Source: an uncultured Methylophaga sp. (lineage in GTDB: Bacteria > Pseudomonadota > Gammaproteobacteria > Nitrosococcales > Methylophagaceae). Taken from it: a DNA stretch of 64,000 nt. Position 1 is the first letter of the stretch, and each line of letters opens with the position of its first letter. The notes below the pieces were generated by a model. It searched no databases, was not told the origin of the DNA, and saw only the letters and a program-made list of their open reading frames with translations. Of the stretch, positions 1-10,700 are shown one piece after another. The DNA lies in the NCBI RefSeq assembly GCF_947259025.1, contig NZ_CAMYKO010000003.1, positions 1 through 64,000 on the forward strand, read 5' to 3'. A program made the position numbers and the translations under genes.

Positions 1-1
1 G

Positions 2-1027
2 ACGCTGGCGAACGGTGAATCAATAACCATTGATGCTGGTGATAGCAGTGGTGATTCAGCGCCGGTTGCTGTTAATCAAGACGATCTGGTGCTTGAAACC
101 GATAGTATCGATAACAACATCACCGGCATCAGCGAAGATAATGCCGGTACTGATGGTGCGTTCGAGAACCTGGGTTATGACAGCAGCACTGTCAGCACCA
201 CAATCACTGATGACAGTGATGGCGTAAATGTCGTTCTGAGCGCAACTAGTTCCACAAGCGAAGATGGCGGTAGCATTACCTACACTGCCAGCCTGGTTGA
301 TGGTGATAACAATCCGGTTACCACTAACAACGCCATTACCGTGACGTTGGCGAATGGTGAATCAATTACCATCGCTGCGGGTGATAGCAGCGGTGATTCA
401 GCGCCAGTTGCAGTCAACCTTGACGATGTGTACGTGGAAACCGACAGTATCGATAACAACATCACCGGCGTCAGCGAAGACAATGCCGGTACTGATGGTG
501 CGTTCGAGAACCTGGGTTATGACGATAGTACTGTCAGCACCACAATCACTGATGATAGTGATCCGGTTACCGCCACGCTCACAACCTCAACCACTGAGGT
601 TGATGAAGATGGTGGCGATATCACCTACACCATCACATTGACTGGTGGCCCTGGCGATATCGACCCGGATGCCGATCTGGTCTTCAACCTGGCTAATGGT
701 GAGCAGGTGACTATCTCTGCCGGCGATACCTCAGGTTCGTTCACCCGCACCTACACTGATGCTGAGATTACTAACCAGGTGTCTATCACCAATAGTATTC
801 AAAGCATTCAGTCAGGCGGTAGTGAGTATGAAGATCTGCAGACTGCTGGTGAAACCAGTGTGGATGTCTACTACGCGCCGATTCCTGATGAGCTGTATGT
901 CGGTACGAATGAGCCCAATACGCACGAAACCAGTGGTGGTAATGATGTCCTGATTGGTGATTTGGGCGGTAAAGATCAGCAGTTCAATCCTGGCAAGAAC
1001 TACAGTATTGCGCTGATTGCAGATGAG
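2..1027 (+). repeat. 342-bp tandem repeats in adhesin gene (last copy diverged)
   Basis: The coding sequence for (T/N)LANGE(S/Q) recurs at 2, 344 and 686, an exact 342-bp (114-codon) period. Units 1 and 2 are nearly identical over their first ~230 bp; the third keeps the register but has diverged. More copies probably lie upstream of the window. The right boundary is approximate. Confidence 0.75.
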
Positions 1028-2755
1028 TCAGGCAGTATGGATGATGACGGCCGTGCACAACTGCTGAAAGATGCGCTCGAATCGTTTGTGAATGACTTGG
1101 CTGATCATGATGGTGTGATCAACATCGGGCTGATTGGTTTTTCCAATAACTCATCACTGGAAATCTCGGTCAGTGATATTGCCAATGACTCTAATGCGTT
1201 GAATGACCTGCTCGCCGAGATCAGTCAGCTGGAGGCAGATGGTGGTACTAATTACGAGGCGGCATTTGAAGATGCTGTCGATTGGTTTGGTACGCAGCCC
1301 TCAGGCCATGAGTTCATCAGTTACTTTATGACTGATGGTGATCCGACCTACAGCAACAGTGGTAGCAATGGTGGTGGTAGTACAACCAACTACGAGGACC
1401 TCTATGATGCTGTACAGGCCTTCCAGGCGCTGAGTGCCATCAGTGAAGTCAATGCCATCGGTATTGGTAGTGGTGTGAACACCGACTATCTGCGGTTCTT
1501 TGATAACACCAATAACACTGGCACTGGTACTGAAACCTTTGGTACAACGACCACTGTTCTGGCTAATTTCTCGGGGTCGAACGATGACCTCGATACAGAA
1601 AGCGATTGGACAATATCAGGTGATCCTCAGGGTGACTTCGAAATAGATAATGGTTACATGACCATTCAAGATCGTCGTAATGATGGGCAAACAACTCTTA
1701 CCAGTACAATGTTTGGTGTAGCTGTAGATGGTTCTATCCTCCAATTTGATTATCAGACCTCTAATCTTGGTAATGATGAGATCACATGGTCTTTGCAGAA
1801 GCTTGATGGAGGAGCTTGGGTTGATGTCAGTGGTGAAGGCGGTGTACTGCCTGAGGAGACTTCACGGGATACAATACAATCGTCGCCACTAGATTCAGGA
1901 AGTTACCGCCTTGTATACACCGTTGATGCTGATGGGGTTGGGTCAACTGAAGAACTATATTTAGATGATATCGAGCTTCAAGTACCACAGCAGGTCACCG
2001 GTCCCGTCGGTGAACCTCAAGTCATCAACGACGCCGATGAACTGACTGCTCAACTGCAAACCGGTAACACCACGGAAGGCCCTGCCGACCTGGGTGATGA
2101 CGTGCTGCAGGGCGGTGAAGGTGATGATGTTATCTTCGGCGATACCTTGTTCACTGATGACCTGACCTGGACCAATACGGATACTGGTGAAACATTCAGT
2201 GCCGGACATGGCCTGGGCTATGAAGGTCTGGTGGAATATCTGACCTGGTCAGTGAATGGTGGTACAGCGCCGGATGATGCACAAATCATGCAGTACATCC
2301 GTGATAACTACGAAGATCTGATTAACCCGAACCCAACTCAGGCTGAGATTGATGCTGCTGGTGATGACACGCTCATTGGCGGTGGCGGCAACGACATCCT
2401 GATTGGCGGTGAGGGTGCTGATATCTTCCAGTGGAACGAAGGCGATGACGGCACAACGGGCTCTCCGGCTGTGGATTATGTTGTTGACTTTGATGCCAGT
2501 GAGGGTGATGTGCTTGACCTTGCTGACCTGTTGGATTCAGACGGTAGTAACAACATTAATGCAACTAACCTTGATGATTACCTCAAGGCGAACTTCGATA
2601 GTGTTGAAAATACCACTACCGTTGAGGTCTACACCAATGGCGATGCCAACTCCGGTGGCCAGTCAACACAGAACATCGTGTTGAATGGTGAGTTTACTCA
2701 GCAGGATCTGACTAATCTGCTGAACAACAACAACCTTGATGTTGACCAGAGCTAG
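2..2755 (+). CDS. RTX/VWA type I-secreted adhesin, 3' part (5' end outside window)
   Basis: The frame is open at the left edge, so the gene starts upstream; 917 residues are visible. Probably a LapA/RTX-type surface adhesin exported by a type I system. In order: about three Ig/Calx-beta-like repeats with an exact 342-bp period (units start at 2, 344 and 686); a linker; a von Willebrand A domain from about visible residue 335 with MIDAS motif DESGS (Asp at 341); a ~160-residue module of different codon use (nt ~1515-1990); RTX nonapeptides (GGEGDDVIFGD, GGGGNDILIGG); and a C-terminal domain like the type I targeting domain of the 2600-aa adhesin downstream. The protein is Asp/Gly/Thr-rich and has no visible Cys, as expected for a Ca2+-folded secreted protein. 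The export signal at the C-terminus is intact. A GTG at 89 is internal, because the repeat continues upstream of it. A strong terminator follows. The function is inferred from architecture; the ligand is unknown. Confidence 0.85.
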   Translation, partial: TLANGESITIDAGDSSGDSAPVAVNQDDLVLETDSIDNNITGISEDNAGTDGAFENLGYDSSTVSTTITDDSDGVNVVLSATSSTSEDGGSITYTASLVDGDNNPVTTNNAITVTLANGESITIAAGDSSGDSAPVAVNLDDVYVETDSIDNNITGVSEDNAGTDGAFENLGYDDSTVSTTITDDSDPVTATLTTSTTEVDEDGGDITYTITLTGGPGDIDPDADLVFNLANGEQVTISAGDTSGSFTRTYTDAEITNQVSITNSIQSIQSGGSEYEDLQTAGETSVDVYYAPIPDELYVGTNEPNTHETSGGNDVLIGDLGGKDQQFNPGKNYSIALIADESGSMDDDGRAQLLKDALESFVNDLADHDGVINIGLIGFSNNSSLEISVSDIANDSNALNDLLAEISQLEADGGTNYEAAFEDAVDWFGTQPSGHEFISYFMTDGDPTYSNSGSNGGGSTTNYEDLYDAVQAFQALSAISEVNAIGIGSGVNTDYLRFFDNTNNTGTGTETFGTTTTVLANFSGSNDDLDTESDWTISGDPQGDFEIDNGYMTIQDRRNDGQTTLTSTMFGVAVDGSILQFDYQTSNLGNDEITWSLQKLDGGAWVDVSGEGGVLPEETSRDTIQSSPLDSGSYRLVYTVDADGVGSTEELYLDDIELQVPQQVTGPVGEPQVINDADELTAQLQTGNTTEGPADLGDDVLQGGEGDDVIFGDTLFTDDLTWTNTDTGETFSAGHGLGYEGLVEYLTWSVNGGTAPDDAQIMQYIRDNYEDLINPNPTQAEIDAAGDDTLIGGGGNDILIGGEGADIFQWNEGDDGTTGSPAVDYVVDFDASEGDVLDLADLLDSDGSNNINATNLDDYLKANFDSVENTTTVEVYTNGDANSGGQSTQNIVLNGEFTQQDLTNLLNNNNLDVDQS

Positions 2756-2807
2756 TCACTCTGGTGGCCGGTAACAGCGCATCGTGACCGGTCAGCATCG
2801 TTAAAAC

Positions 2808-2843
2808 AAAAGGCCCGCGGTAGTCATACCGCGGGCCTTTTTG
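2808..2843 (+). terminator. Rho-independent terminator after adhesin gene
   Basis: A 14-bp GC-rich stem (2809-2822 with 2827-2840) closes on a GTCA loop and is followed by a short T run. It separates the adhesin from the glycosyltransferase gene. Confidence 0.9.
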
Positions 2844-2875
2844 TATGCTGAGTCAGCATCATTGATTGAGAGACC

Positions 2876-3829
2876 ATGAGCCAGAATCAACCTACTGTTT
2901 TTGTTGCCATTGCCAATTACCGTGACAAGGAGGTGACGTCGACAATCAATGACCTGTTGCGGCAAGCGACCAGGCCGGATCTTATCCGGATAGGCGTATT
3001 GTCTCAGGTGATGGCTGATGATGACTGCTGTGCGCCGGCTCATCCGCAAGTGGAAGAAATAGTGATAGATGCTGCGACCAGCCAGGGTGTCTGCTGGGCG
3101 AGGAGTCGTTTGTATCAGGAGATGTTGGGTGATGAGGCATTCATACTGCAAATTGACAGTCATATGCGTTTTGAACCCGGTTGGGATAAGCGGTTATTTG
3201 CCATGTGGGAGCAATGCCAGAACCCCAAAGCGATAATCAGTCACTATCCCTTGGGTTATAAGCCACCAAATCACTTACCGAACAAAGAGATCACGGTGTT
3301 AAAGCCGGGTAAGTTTAATCTAGGTGGGACGCTGGTGTATCAGTCCGATACTTATCCCTACAATGACAGACCTGAAAGCCCCATTCCCTCCGCTTTTTTC
3401 TCAGGTAATTTTTTGTATACACCGGCCTCAGCACTGAAAGAGGTGCCGTATGATCCGAAGCTTTATTTCTTTGGTGAAGAAATTACCATGTCAGTGCGTT
3501 TGTGGACCCATGGCTGGGACTTCTATGCACCCAACGATGTATTGGCATACCACAATTACGGCAAACAAACTGCACGCCCCCGTCACTGGGATGACCATGC
3601 AACAGTGGAGCAGTTGGAAGCTCGCAGTGTTGATCGTATTCAATACTTGTTGACTGGCCGTGAGCCGCTCAATGACGAATCCCTGGAAGATATCGAGCAT
3701 TATAGTTTGGGGGAACAGCGTGCGTTATCCGATTATGAAGCAATGACCAAGGTTGATTTTCAGCAACAGAAAATCCTGGAAACGCACTATGTGAAAGCTG
3801 GCAGACCTGTTCGTCTTTTCAAAGCCTGA
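2876..3829 (+). CDS. GlcNAc-type glycosyltransferase (PF11397-like)
   Basis: 317 aa, no signal peptide or membrane segment, so cytoplasmic. The N-terminus (VFVAIANYRDKE), the segment SQGVCWARS and the metal-binding DxH motif in LQIDSHMRF at about residues 94-102 match the 'Glycosyltransferase (GlcNAc)' family, which includes the Skp1 hydroxyproline GlcNAc-transferase of Dictyostelium. Members transfer GlcNAc from UDP-GlcNAc to polypeptides. Standing alone between two giant adhesin genes after a terminator, it may glycosylate one of them, or the flagellins encoded 30 kb away, before export. That substrate assignment is inference. The ATG at 2876 is the first in-frame start after the terminator. 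Confidence 0.75.
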   Translation: MSQNQPTVFVAIANYRDKEVTSTINDLLRQATRPDLIRIGVLSQVMADDDCCAPAHPQVEEIVIDAATSQGVCWARSRLYQEMLGDEAFILQIDSHMRFEPGWDKRLFAMWEQCQNPKAIISHYPLGYKPPNHLPNKEITVLKPGKFNLGGTLVYQSDTYPYNDRPESPIPSAFFSGNFLYTPASALKEVPYDPKLYFFGEEITMSVRLWTHGWDFYAPNDVLAYHNYGKQTARPRHWDDHATVEQLEARSVDRIQYLLTGREPLNDESLEDIEHYSLGEQRALSDYEAMTKVDFQQQKILETHYVKAGRPVRLFKA

Positions 3830-3876
3830 CATTTTCTGGCGTTGAACCAAAAGTGACAGCCATAATTTAACTTTAT

Positions 3877-3947
3877 TGTAAACAAAGGTTTACAGTTTTT
3901 GTAACGCTTTTATTACATTGTACCAAGGTACAATAGATCGCTATAAA
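3877..3947 (+). promoter_or_regulatory. Promoter region with spaced inverted repeats upstream of mini-LapA
   Basis: Two perfect inverted repeats, TGTAAAC-AAAG-GTTTACA (3877-3894) and TTGTACC-AA-GGTACAA (3918-3933), have centres exactly 40 bp apart, about four helical turns. A weaker TGTAA-N8-TTACA lies between them (3900-3917). A TATAAA -10-like box is at 3942-3947, and the second repeat would overlap the -35 region. This looks like a regulated promoter with operators for a dimeric factor. The factor is unknown. Confidence 0.5.
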
Positions 3948-4024
3948 ATCCCGGCGCAATAATAAATCCAAACTGGTAAGCCACAGTCATGTTCTAAATT
4001 GTTTCTCTTACGGAGGGATTCAAC

Positions 4025-4621
4025 ATGGCGTTACAAGTCGGTGTAGTCAATATTATTCATGGTGAGGTCTCGGCCATCAGGGCTGACGGCACAAGCCACG
4101 CGCTGCAGGTCGGCGACAGTGTCTATTTTCAGGACTGCATCTCCACAGGTTCGCACGCAGCCATCGAAATCAGTTTTGCTGATGGCAGCCTGATGGATTT
4201 GGGCCGTGACTCCCAGGTCATGCTCAGCAGTGAATTCTTCTATCCCAAAGCGACGAATGTCGAGGCCACTGATGATTTATGGGTGGCTGTGGCAAACGCC
4301 AATTTCCTGATTGATGCTGAGGGGGATGACATTCTCTCTGGTCATCAACAAACAAGTGATACCCATTTTGCTGACTCTCAACCTCCCGTTTTTAGCTTTC
4401 CTGATGACGCGGGTGAACTCAGCCTGACTGATGTATTGAGTCAGGGCAATAACCATATTGCGGGTGTTGAACACGAAGGCTATCTGCAGGTTCAGGTCAG
4501 CAACCAACACGGTGTTATTGAATGTATCAACTTAACCTCGGTGGCAGCGGTGAATGATGCGGCTGCACAGAACGCCCTGGATATTTTACTCAATCCGGGG
4601 TCGGCTGAAGACAGTTATTAA
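4025..4621 (+). CDS. Mini-LapA: retention-module protein without repeats
   Basis: 198 aa. Residues 1-74 align without gaps to the N-terminus of the 2600-aa adhesin downstream (40 of 74 identical by my count; shared ISTG, AIEI, MDLGR), that is, a LapA-type retention module. In LapA that module plugs the outer-membrane TolC-like channel and anchors the adhesin. Residues about 130-198 (ELSLTDVLSQGNN onward to ILLNPGS) resemble the last segment of T1SS-143/RTX proteins, which carries the uncleaved secretion signal. No repeats, VWA or RTX lie between. Unlike the long paralogue it has no TAAG LapG-type site, and it has two Cys (C38, C167), rare in RTX exports. Good ribosome site GGAGGG before 4025. 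It may be a cell-anchored small protein or a plug competing for the same exporter; both are inference. Confidence 0.65.
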   Translation: MALQVGVVNIIHGEVSAIRADGTSHALQVGDSVYFQDCISTGSHAAIEISFADGSLMDLGRDSQVMLSSEFFYPKATNVEATDDLWVAVANANFLIDAEGDDILSGHQQTSDTHFADSQPPVFSFPDDAGELSLTDVLSQGNNHIAGVEHEGYLQVQVSNQHGVIECINLTSVAAVNDAAAQNALDILLNPGSAEDSY

Positions 4622-4737
4622 GGTTTGTTTAGCAAGGCGGGCTTTTATCAACGCAATGTTTCACACTCACGCATCCTGGAAGGGTGCCGACTGATTAAAA
4701 GCTGACAATTAATTTAACCATGGATGGTGTTCCTACG

Positions 4738-4743
4738 GGAGGC
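4738..4743 (+). promoter_or_regulatory. Ribosome binding site deciding the start of the giant adhesin
   Basis: GGGAGG lies 7 nt before ATG 4751. The leader resembles that of the mini-LapA (TACGG-type purine run, then ATGGCG). This favours 4751 over the upstream in-frame ATG at 4724, which has no such site and would add nine residues ahead of the conserved retention module. Confidence 0.8.
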
Positions 4744-4750
4744 GATAGCC

Positions 4751-7700
4751 ATGGCGGTACAAATTGGAATTGTTAAATCATTAGTGGGTCAGGTCACAGC
4801 AACGGCGGCTGACGGTTCAATCAGAACATTACAAGCCGGCGACCAGGTTTATGCCGATGAATTAATCTCAACAGGTCCCAACGGTGCCATCGAAATCGAG
4901 TTTGAAGATGGCAGCGTCATGGATCTGGGACGAAACTCCCAGGCCACGTTGGACAGTGAGCTCTATGATCCACAGACTGCGGTTGCCGAATCAGATGAAC
5001 CGGTAGATGACGACATCGCTGCTATTCAACAGGCCCTGCTGGAAGGCGAGGACCCAACCGAAGCCGGTGAAGCTACCGCAGCGGGTGCTGGGGTAGAAGG
5101 CGGTAATGAAGGTCATGAAGCCGTTTTTGTGGATTACCTCAATCCTGAGGTCACCCCGACCGCCGGTTTCGACACCATTGGTGTGACTAACGAATACGAC
5201 CTGCCGGAAGAGGACCTCATCATTCTGGATGAAGAAGATGGGGCTCCAAGCGCCGGTGGCACTGAGGTGTTTATCGATGAGGATGATTTACATGACGACG
5301 ACAGCTTTTCAGCTATCATCGCTGCATTTCAGCTAGACACCTCATATTCTGTCAGTTTCCCAAATAAATCAGGTAACAATGATGAAGAACCCGGCGATGA
5401 TCTGCCGCCTGATTCATCCACCACTCAGACCGGCAACCTGAATGCCAGCTTTGGCCCTGACGGTCCGGGAAACGCTGGCTTTAATGCCGCATCATCTCAG
5501 CCTTCGGATCTGACTTCTGAAGGTTATCCGGTGCAAATCTGGGTGTCTGATGATGGTGCCATGCTGGTTGGCTATATTCTGAAGTCTGATGACTACGGCG
5601 ATTATGGCGATGCCCGGGCTCAGTTTATTGATTCGGCTTATGGTGAATTGGCCGAGATCATTTTCACTGCAGAAATTCCTGACAGCGGCGCCCTGGATTA
5701 TGCTTTCACATTGCATGGCCCGCTGGATCACCCCGCCGGTGACGCAGAAAATAATCTGCTCATCGAACTGGGTTATACCGTCACTGACAGTGATGGTGAC
5801 AGCGCAAGTGGCGTATTAAGCATCAATGTCGATGATGATGTGCCCAGCATTGTTGCTGTTGAGGGCGACTTTAATCCTGTTACCGCTATGGTTGTGGAAG
5901 ATGCCTTATCTACCACTGTAGAACCCAGCGATAGCTCAGAAGGTATTCTGGATGCGGGGCAAACCACTGATGATGATAGCGCCAGTGGCACTGCCGGTTC
6001 GCTGACCAGCCTGGTGAATGTCACTGGGGGTGCTGATGAGCCGACCTCTCTGAGCTTTGGTTTGCTCTCTGATACCAGTGATCTGCCAACACTTTATTCC
6101 AACGACGTTACCGTCACTTATTCTGTCAGCGGCAATGTGCTGACTGCCATGGCAGGCGATACAGTCGTCTTTACCCTGACCGTCAATGCCGACGGCAGTT
6201 GGGCTTTTGATCTGGATGATCAGTTGGATCACGTTGATGCTGACGGTGATACGGGCACCATGCTGGTCACTGACGGTGATCCGGTTGCAGCTATTGATTT
6301 CTCATCGGTCGTGACGGCCACGGTGGAAGATGCCGATGGTGACACAGCCACGCTGGACGGTTTATCCGCTGGTGCATTCACTATCAGTGTTCAGAATGAT
6401 GTGCCCGTAGCTAATGATGAAACACCGCACAACCTGACTGAAGCCGATCTGGCCATTGATGGCAACGTGCTGGGCAACGATTCTCCAGGCGCTGACGAAG
6501 CCATAACCCTGACCCACGTGAATCTTGGCAGTGGTTTTGTTGCCATCAGCAGTGGTACTGACCTCGGCGATGGCAACTATGGCTTTAATGTGGCTGGTGT
6601 CGGTAGCTATAGTTTTAATGCAGACGGAAGCTGGACTTTTACCCCGGCTGACAGTGTTGATAACACCGAAGGTGATGTAGATGCCGGTTTTGACTATCGC
6701 ATCAAGGATGCCGATGGAGATCCTGCAGAAGCGAATCAGCCTATCACAATTACTGATGGTGCAGGTCCGATGGCCGGAGACCCCATCACCCTTACTGTGG
6801 ATGATGAAAACCTGGCTGACGGCTCCAACCCGTCCTTACCGGTGGAAGACTCAGACGATATCGTCTTCACCGCCGGCAGTGACGCCATTGCCAGCATTGT
6901 GTTTGCCACTGATCTGACTGGTCTGGACAGCAGCCTCGACTGGACGCGGGTGAGTGACAACCAGATTGTGGGCCGTGATGGCGGGGTGGATATTGTTACC
7001 CTAGACCTCAACGTTGTCGGTACAACCGCTACTGTTAAAGCGACGCTCAATGATAACTACGACAGCCATCCCACCTTTACCGCGGATGACCTGCAATCAC
7101 TGGGCAGTGTGGGCGTCATCGCTACTGATATTGATGGTGATACCGCGACCGGAACGGTCAATGTTGAAGTGTCTGACGACGTGCCGGATATGACCGTCAG
7201 TGGTACTGGTACCGTGGCTGAAGACGCTGGCAGCCCGATTAACGGCACCTGGGATAATGCCAGTGCCGGTGCTGATGGCGCGGCCAGTACCGTGGTCAAA
7301 GTCGGCAGCGATGAGTATGCACTGGACAGCGATATCAACCTGGCCCAGGGTACGCTGCGGGTCAATGCCGACGGCAGCTGGACTTTCGATCCAAACAGTC
7401 TGGATCAGGACGATCCACAAAGCCTCACCTTCAGCGTGGAAGTGACCGATGCGGATAATGATGTGGCCAGTGACGATCACACCATCACCATTACTGATGG
7501 TGCAGGTCCCATGGCCGGAGACCCCATCACCCTCACCGTGGATGATGAAAACCTGGCTGATGGCTCCAACCCGGCATTACCGGTCGAAGATAGTGACGAT
7601 ATCGTCTTCACCGCCGGCAGTGATGCCATTGCCAGCATTGTATTTGCCACCGATCTGAGCGGTCTGGACAGCAGTCTTGACTGGACGCGGGTGAATGACA

Positions 7701-10700
7701 ACCAGATTGTGGGCCGTGATAACGGGGTGGATATCGTGACCCTCGACCTGAACGTTGTCGGTACCACTGCGACTGTTAAAGCGACGCTTAACGACAACTA
7801 CGACAGTCATCCCACCTTTACCGCGGATGACTTACAAGCACTGGGCAGTGTGGGCGTGATTGCCACTGATATTGATGGTGATACCGCGACCGGTATGGTA
7901 AATGTTGAAGTGTCTGATGACGTGCCGGATATGACCGTTTCTGGCACCGACACCGTGGCCGAAGATGCTGCCAGCCCGATTAACGGCACCTGGGATAATG
8001 CCAGTGCCGGCGCTGATGGTGCGGCCAGTACCGTGGTCAAAGTGGGCAGTGATGAGTATGCACTCGATACAGATATTGTATTGACTGAAGGCACGCTGCG
8101 GGTCAATGCAGACGGCAGCTGGACTTTCGATCCGAACAGTCTGGATCAGGACGATCCACAAAGCCTCACCTTCAGCGTGGAAGTCACCGATGCGGATAAC
8201 GATGTGGCCAGTGACGATCACACCATTACCATTACCGATGGTGAAGGCCCGATGGCTGGTGATCCGATTACCCTCACCGTTGATGATGAAAACCTGGCCG
8301 ATGGCTCTAACCCGGCCTTGCCGGTCGAAGATAGTGACGATATCGTCTTCACCGCCGGCAGTGATGCCATTGCCAGCATTGTGTTTGCCACCGATCTGAG
8401 CGGTCTGGACAGCAGTCTCGACTGGACATGGGTGGGTGATAACCAGATTGTGGGCCGTGATAACGGGGTGGATATCGTGACCCTCGACCTGAACGTTGTC
8501 GGTACCACTGCGACTGTTAAAGTCACGCTCAATGAAAACTACGACAGCCATCCGACCTTTACCGCGGATGACTTACAGGCACTAGGCAGTGTGGGCGTGA
8601 TTGCCACTGATATTGATGGTGATACCGCGACCGGTACTGTGAATGTGCAAGTCTCGGATGACGTGCCGGATATGACCGTCAGTGGCACCGACACCGTCGC
8701 TGAAGACGCCGCCAGCCCGATTAACGGCACCTGGGATAATGCCAGTGCCGGTGCTGATGGCGCAGCCAGTACCGTGGTCAAAGTGGGCAGCGATGAGTAC
8801 GCGCTGGACACAGATATCAACCTGGCCCAGGGTACGCTGCGGGTCAATGCCGACGGCAGCTGGACTTTTGATCCAAACAGTCTGGATCAGGACGATCCGC
8901 AAAGCCTCACCTTCAGCGTGGAAGTGACCGATGCGGATAACGATGTGGCCAGTGACGATCACACCATCACCATTACCGATGGCGAAGGCCCGATGGCTGG
9001 AGACCCCATCACTCTCACCGTTGATGATGAAAACCTGGCTGATGGCTCCAGCCCGGCCGTACCGGTGGAAGACTCAGACGATATTGTCTTCACCGCCGGC
9101 AGTGATGCCATTGCCAGCATTGTGTTTGCCACCGATCTGAGCGGTCTGGACAGCAGCCTCGACTGGACGCGGGAGAATGATAACCAGATTGTGGGCCGCG
9201 ATGGCGGGGTGGATATTGTTACCCTCGACCTCAACGTTGTTGGTACCACTGCGACTGTTAAAGCCACGCTCAATGACAACTACGACAGTCACCCCACCTT
9301 TACCGCGGATGACTTACAGGCACTGGGCAGTGTGGGCGTCATCGCCACTGATATTGATGGTGATACTGCAACCGGTACTGTGAATGTGCAGGTATCGGAT
9401 GATTTGCCATCCGCGCAGGACTATATCGGTGGCAGCTATACCGAAGGCAGTAGTAATAATGTGGTTGCCGCCGATGCTGCCGCAGCACTGGGCATTGCAG
9501 GTGGCGCAGACGGCCTGAACAGCAGCCTGCAGGCAATCAGCTTCACTGGTGGCCAGGGCACGCTGTTCATTAATGGCAGTGGTCAGTTGGTTTACACTCC
9601 GCCTGCCAATGTGGCGAATACCAATGGCAATCCTGTCGATGATGTCTTCAGCTACACGGTGACTGACAATGATAATGACAGTGTCACCAGACAGGTTACT
9701 GTCAGTATTACCGATACCGGTGTAACCGAACTCAGCGCGAGCAATGCGCTGGTCGATGAAGATGATCTGCCGCTCGGCAATAATGACAGTGCCACCGGTG
9801 ATGACAACCCTGTGAGTACTGGCAGTATCAGCTACACCGTTGGTGCTGATGGTTTCGACAGTGTCAACTTGTCCACAACCGGTGATACAACGGGTCTGGT
9901 GACACATGACGGCGATGCCGTTGATACCACCTGGGACAGCGGCAGTAACACATTGATTGGCTATGTTTCTGGTACTGACAGCAGTGATGCCGCGAACCAT
10001 GTGTTTACTGTTTCGCTGACCAATATCACTGCCAGTGGCGCAGACTATGATGTGACATTATTGCAGCCGGTCGCGCATGCGGATGCCGATAATGAAAATA
10101 ATGTCGACTTCAGCGTCAACGTCAGCGTTTTGGATAATGATGGTAGTGAGGGAACAACCAGCTTTAACATCAATATTGATGATGATGTGCCGGTTGCCAC
10201 ACCAGAAGAAAACAGTGGTGATGCGACCCTGGTGGTCAATACCAACCTGATGCTGATATTGGACGTGTCAGGCAGTATGGATGATTCGGCCAACTTCCAG
10301 GGCATGAGTCGACTGGAAGTGATGATTAAATCCAGCCTGAAACTGATTGAACAGTATGAAGCCCTGGGTGATGTGATGGTTAATATCGTCACTTTCAGTC
10401 AGGATGCTTCAAATTCTGGTTGGGTATCCATCGCCGATGCAAAAGCGATCCTGCTTGGATTGGATGCCGGTGGTGGCACTAACTACGACCGTGCCTTGGG
10501 TGAAGCCATAGATGCTTACGGTGTTGCGCCGCTCACAACCGATGCCCAATCAGTGTCTTACTTCATGACCGATGGACAGCCAACCTATGGGGCTGAAAGC
10601 AATGGTGGACCACCATGGGATCAATTTGATGGCGATCTCCAGGGCAATGGTAATGATGTGAATTCTAGTCCTGATAATGGTATTCAGGCCGAAGAAGAAG

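Noticed and set aside
89-91. GTG as the start of the first adhesin
   Set aside because: The same repeat continues in frame to the left edge, so the GTG is internal.
7832-8551. Long open frames on the minus strand within the giant adhesin (also 9314-10000)
   Set aside because: They mirror the Asp/Thr/Gly-rich codons and repeats of the plus-strand gene, have no ribosome sites, and recur with the 741-bp period.
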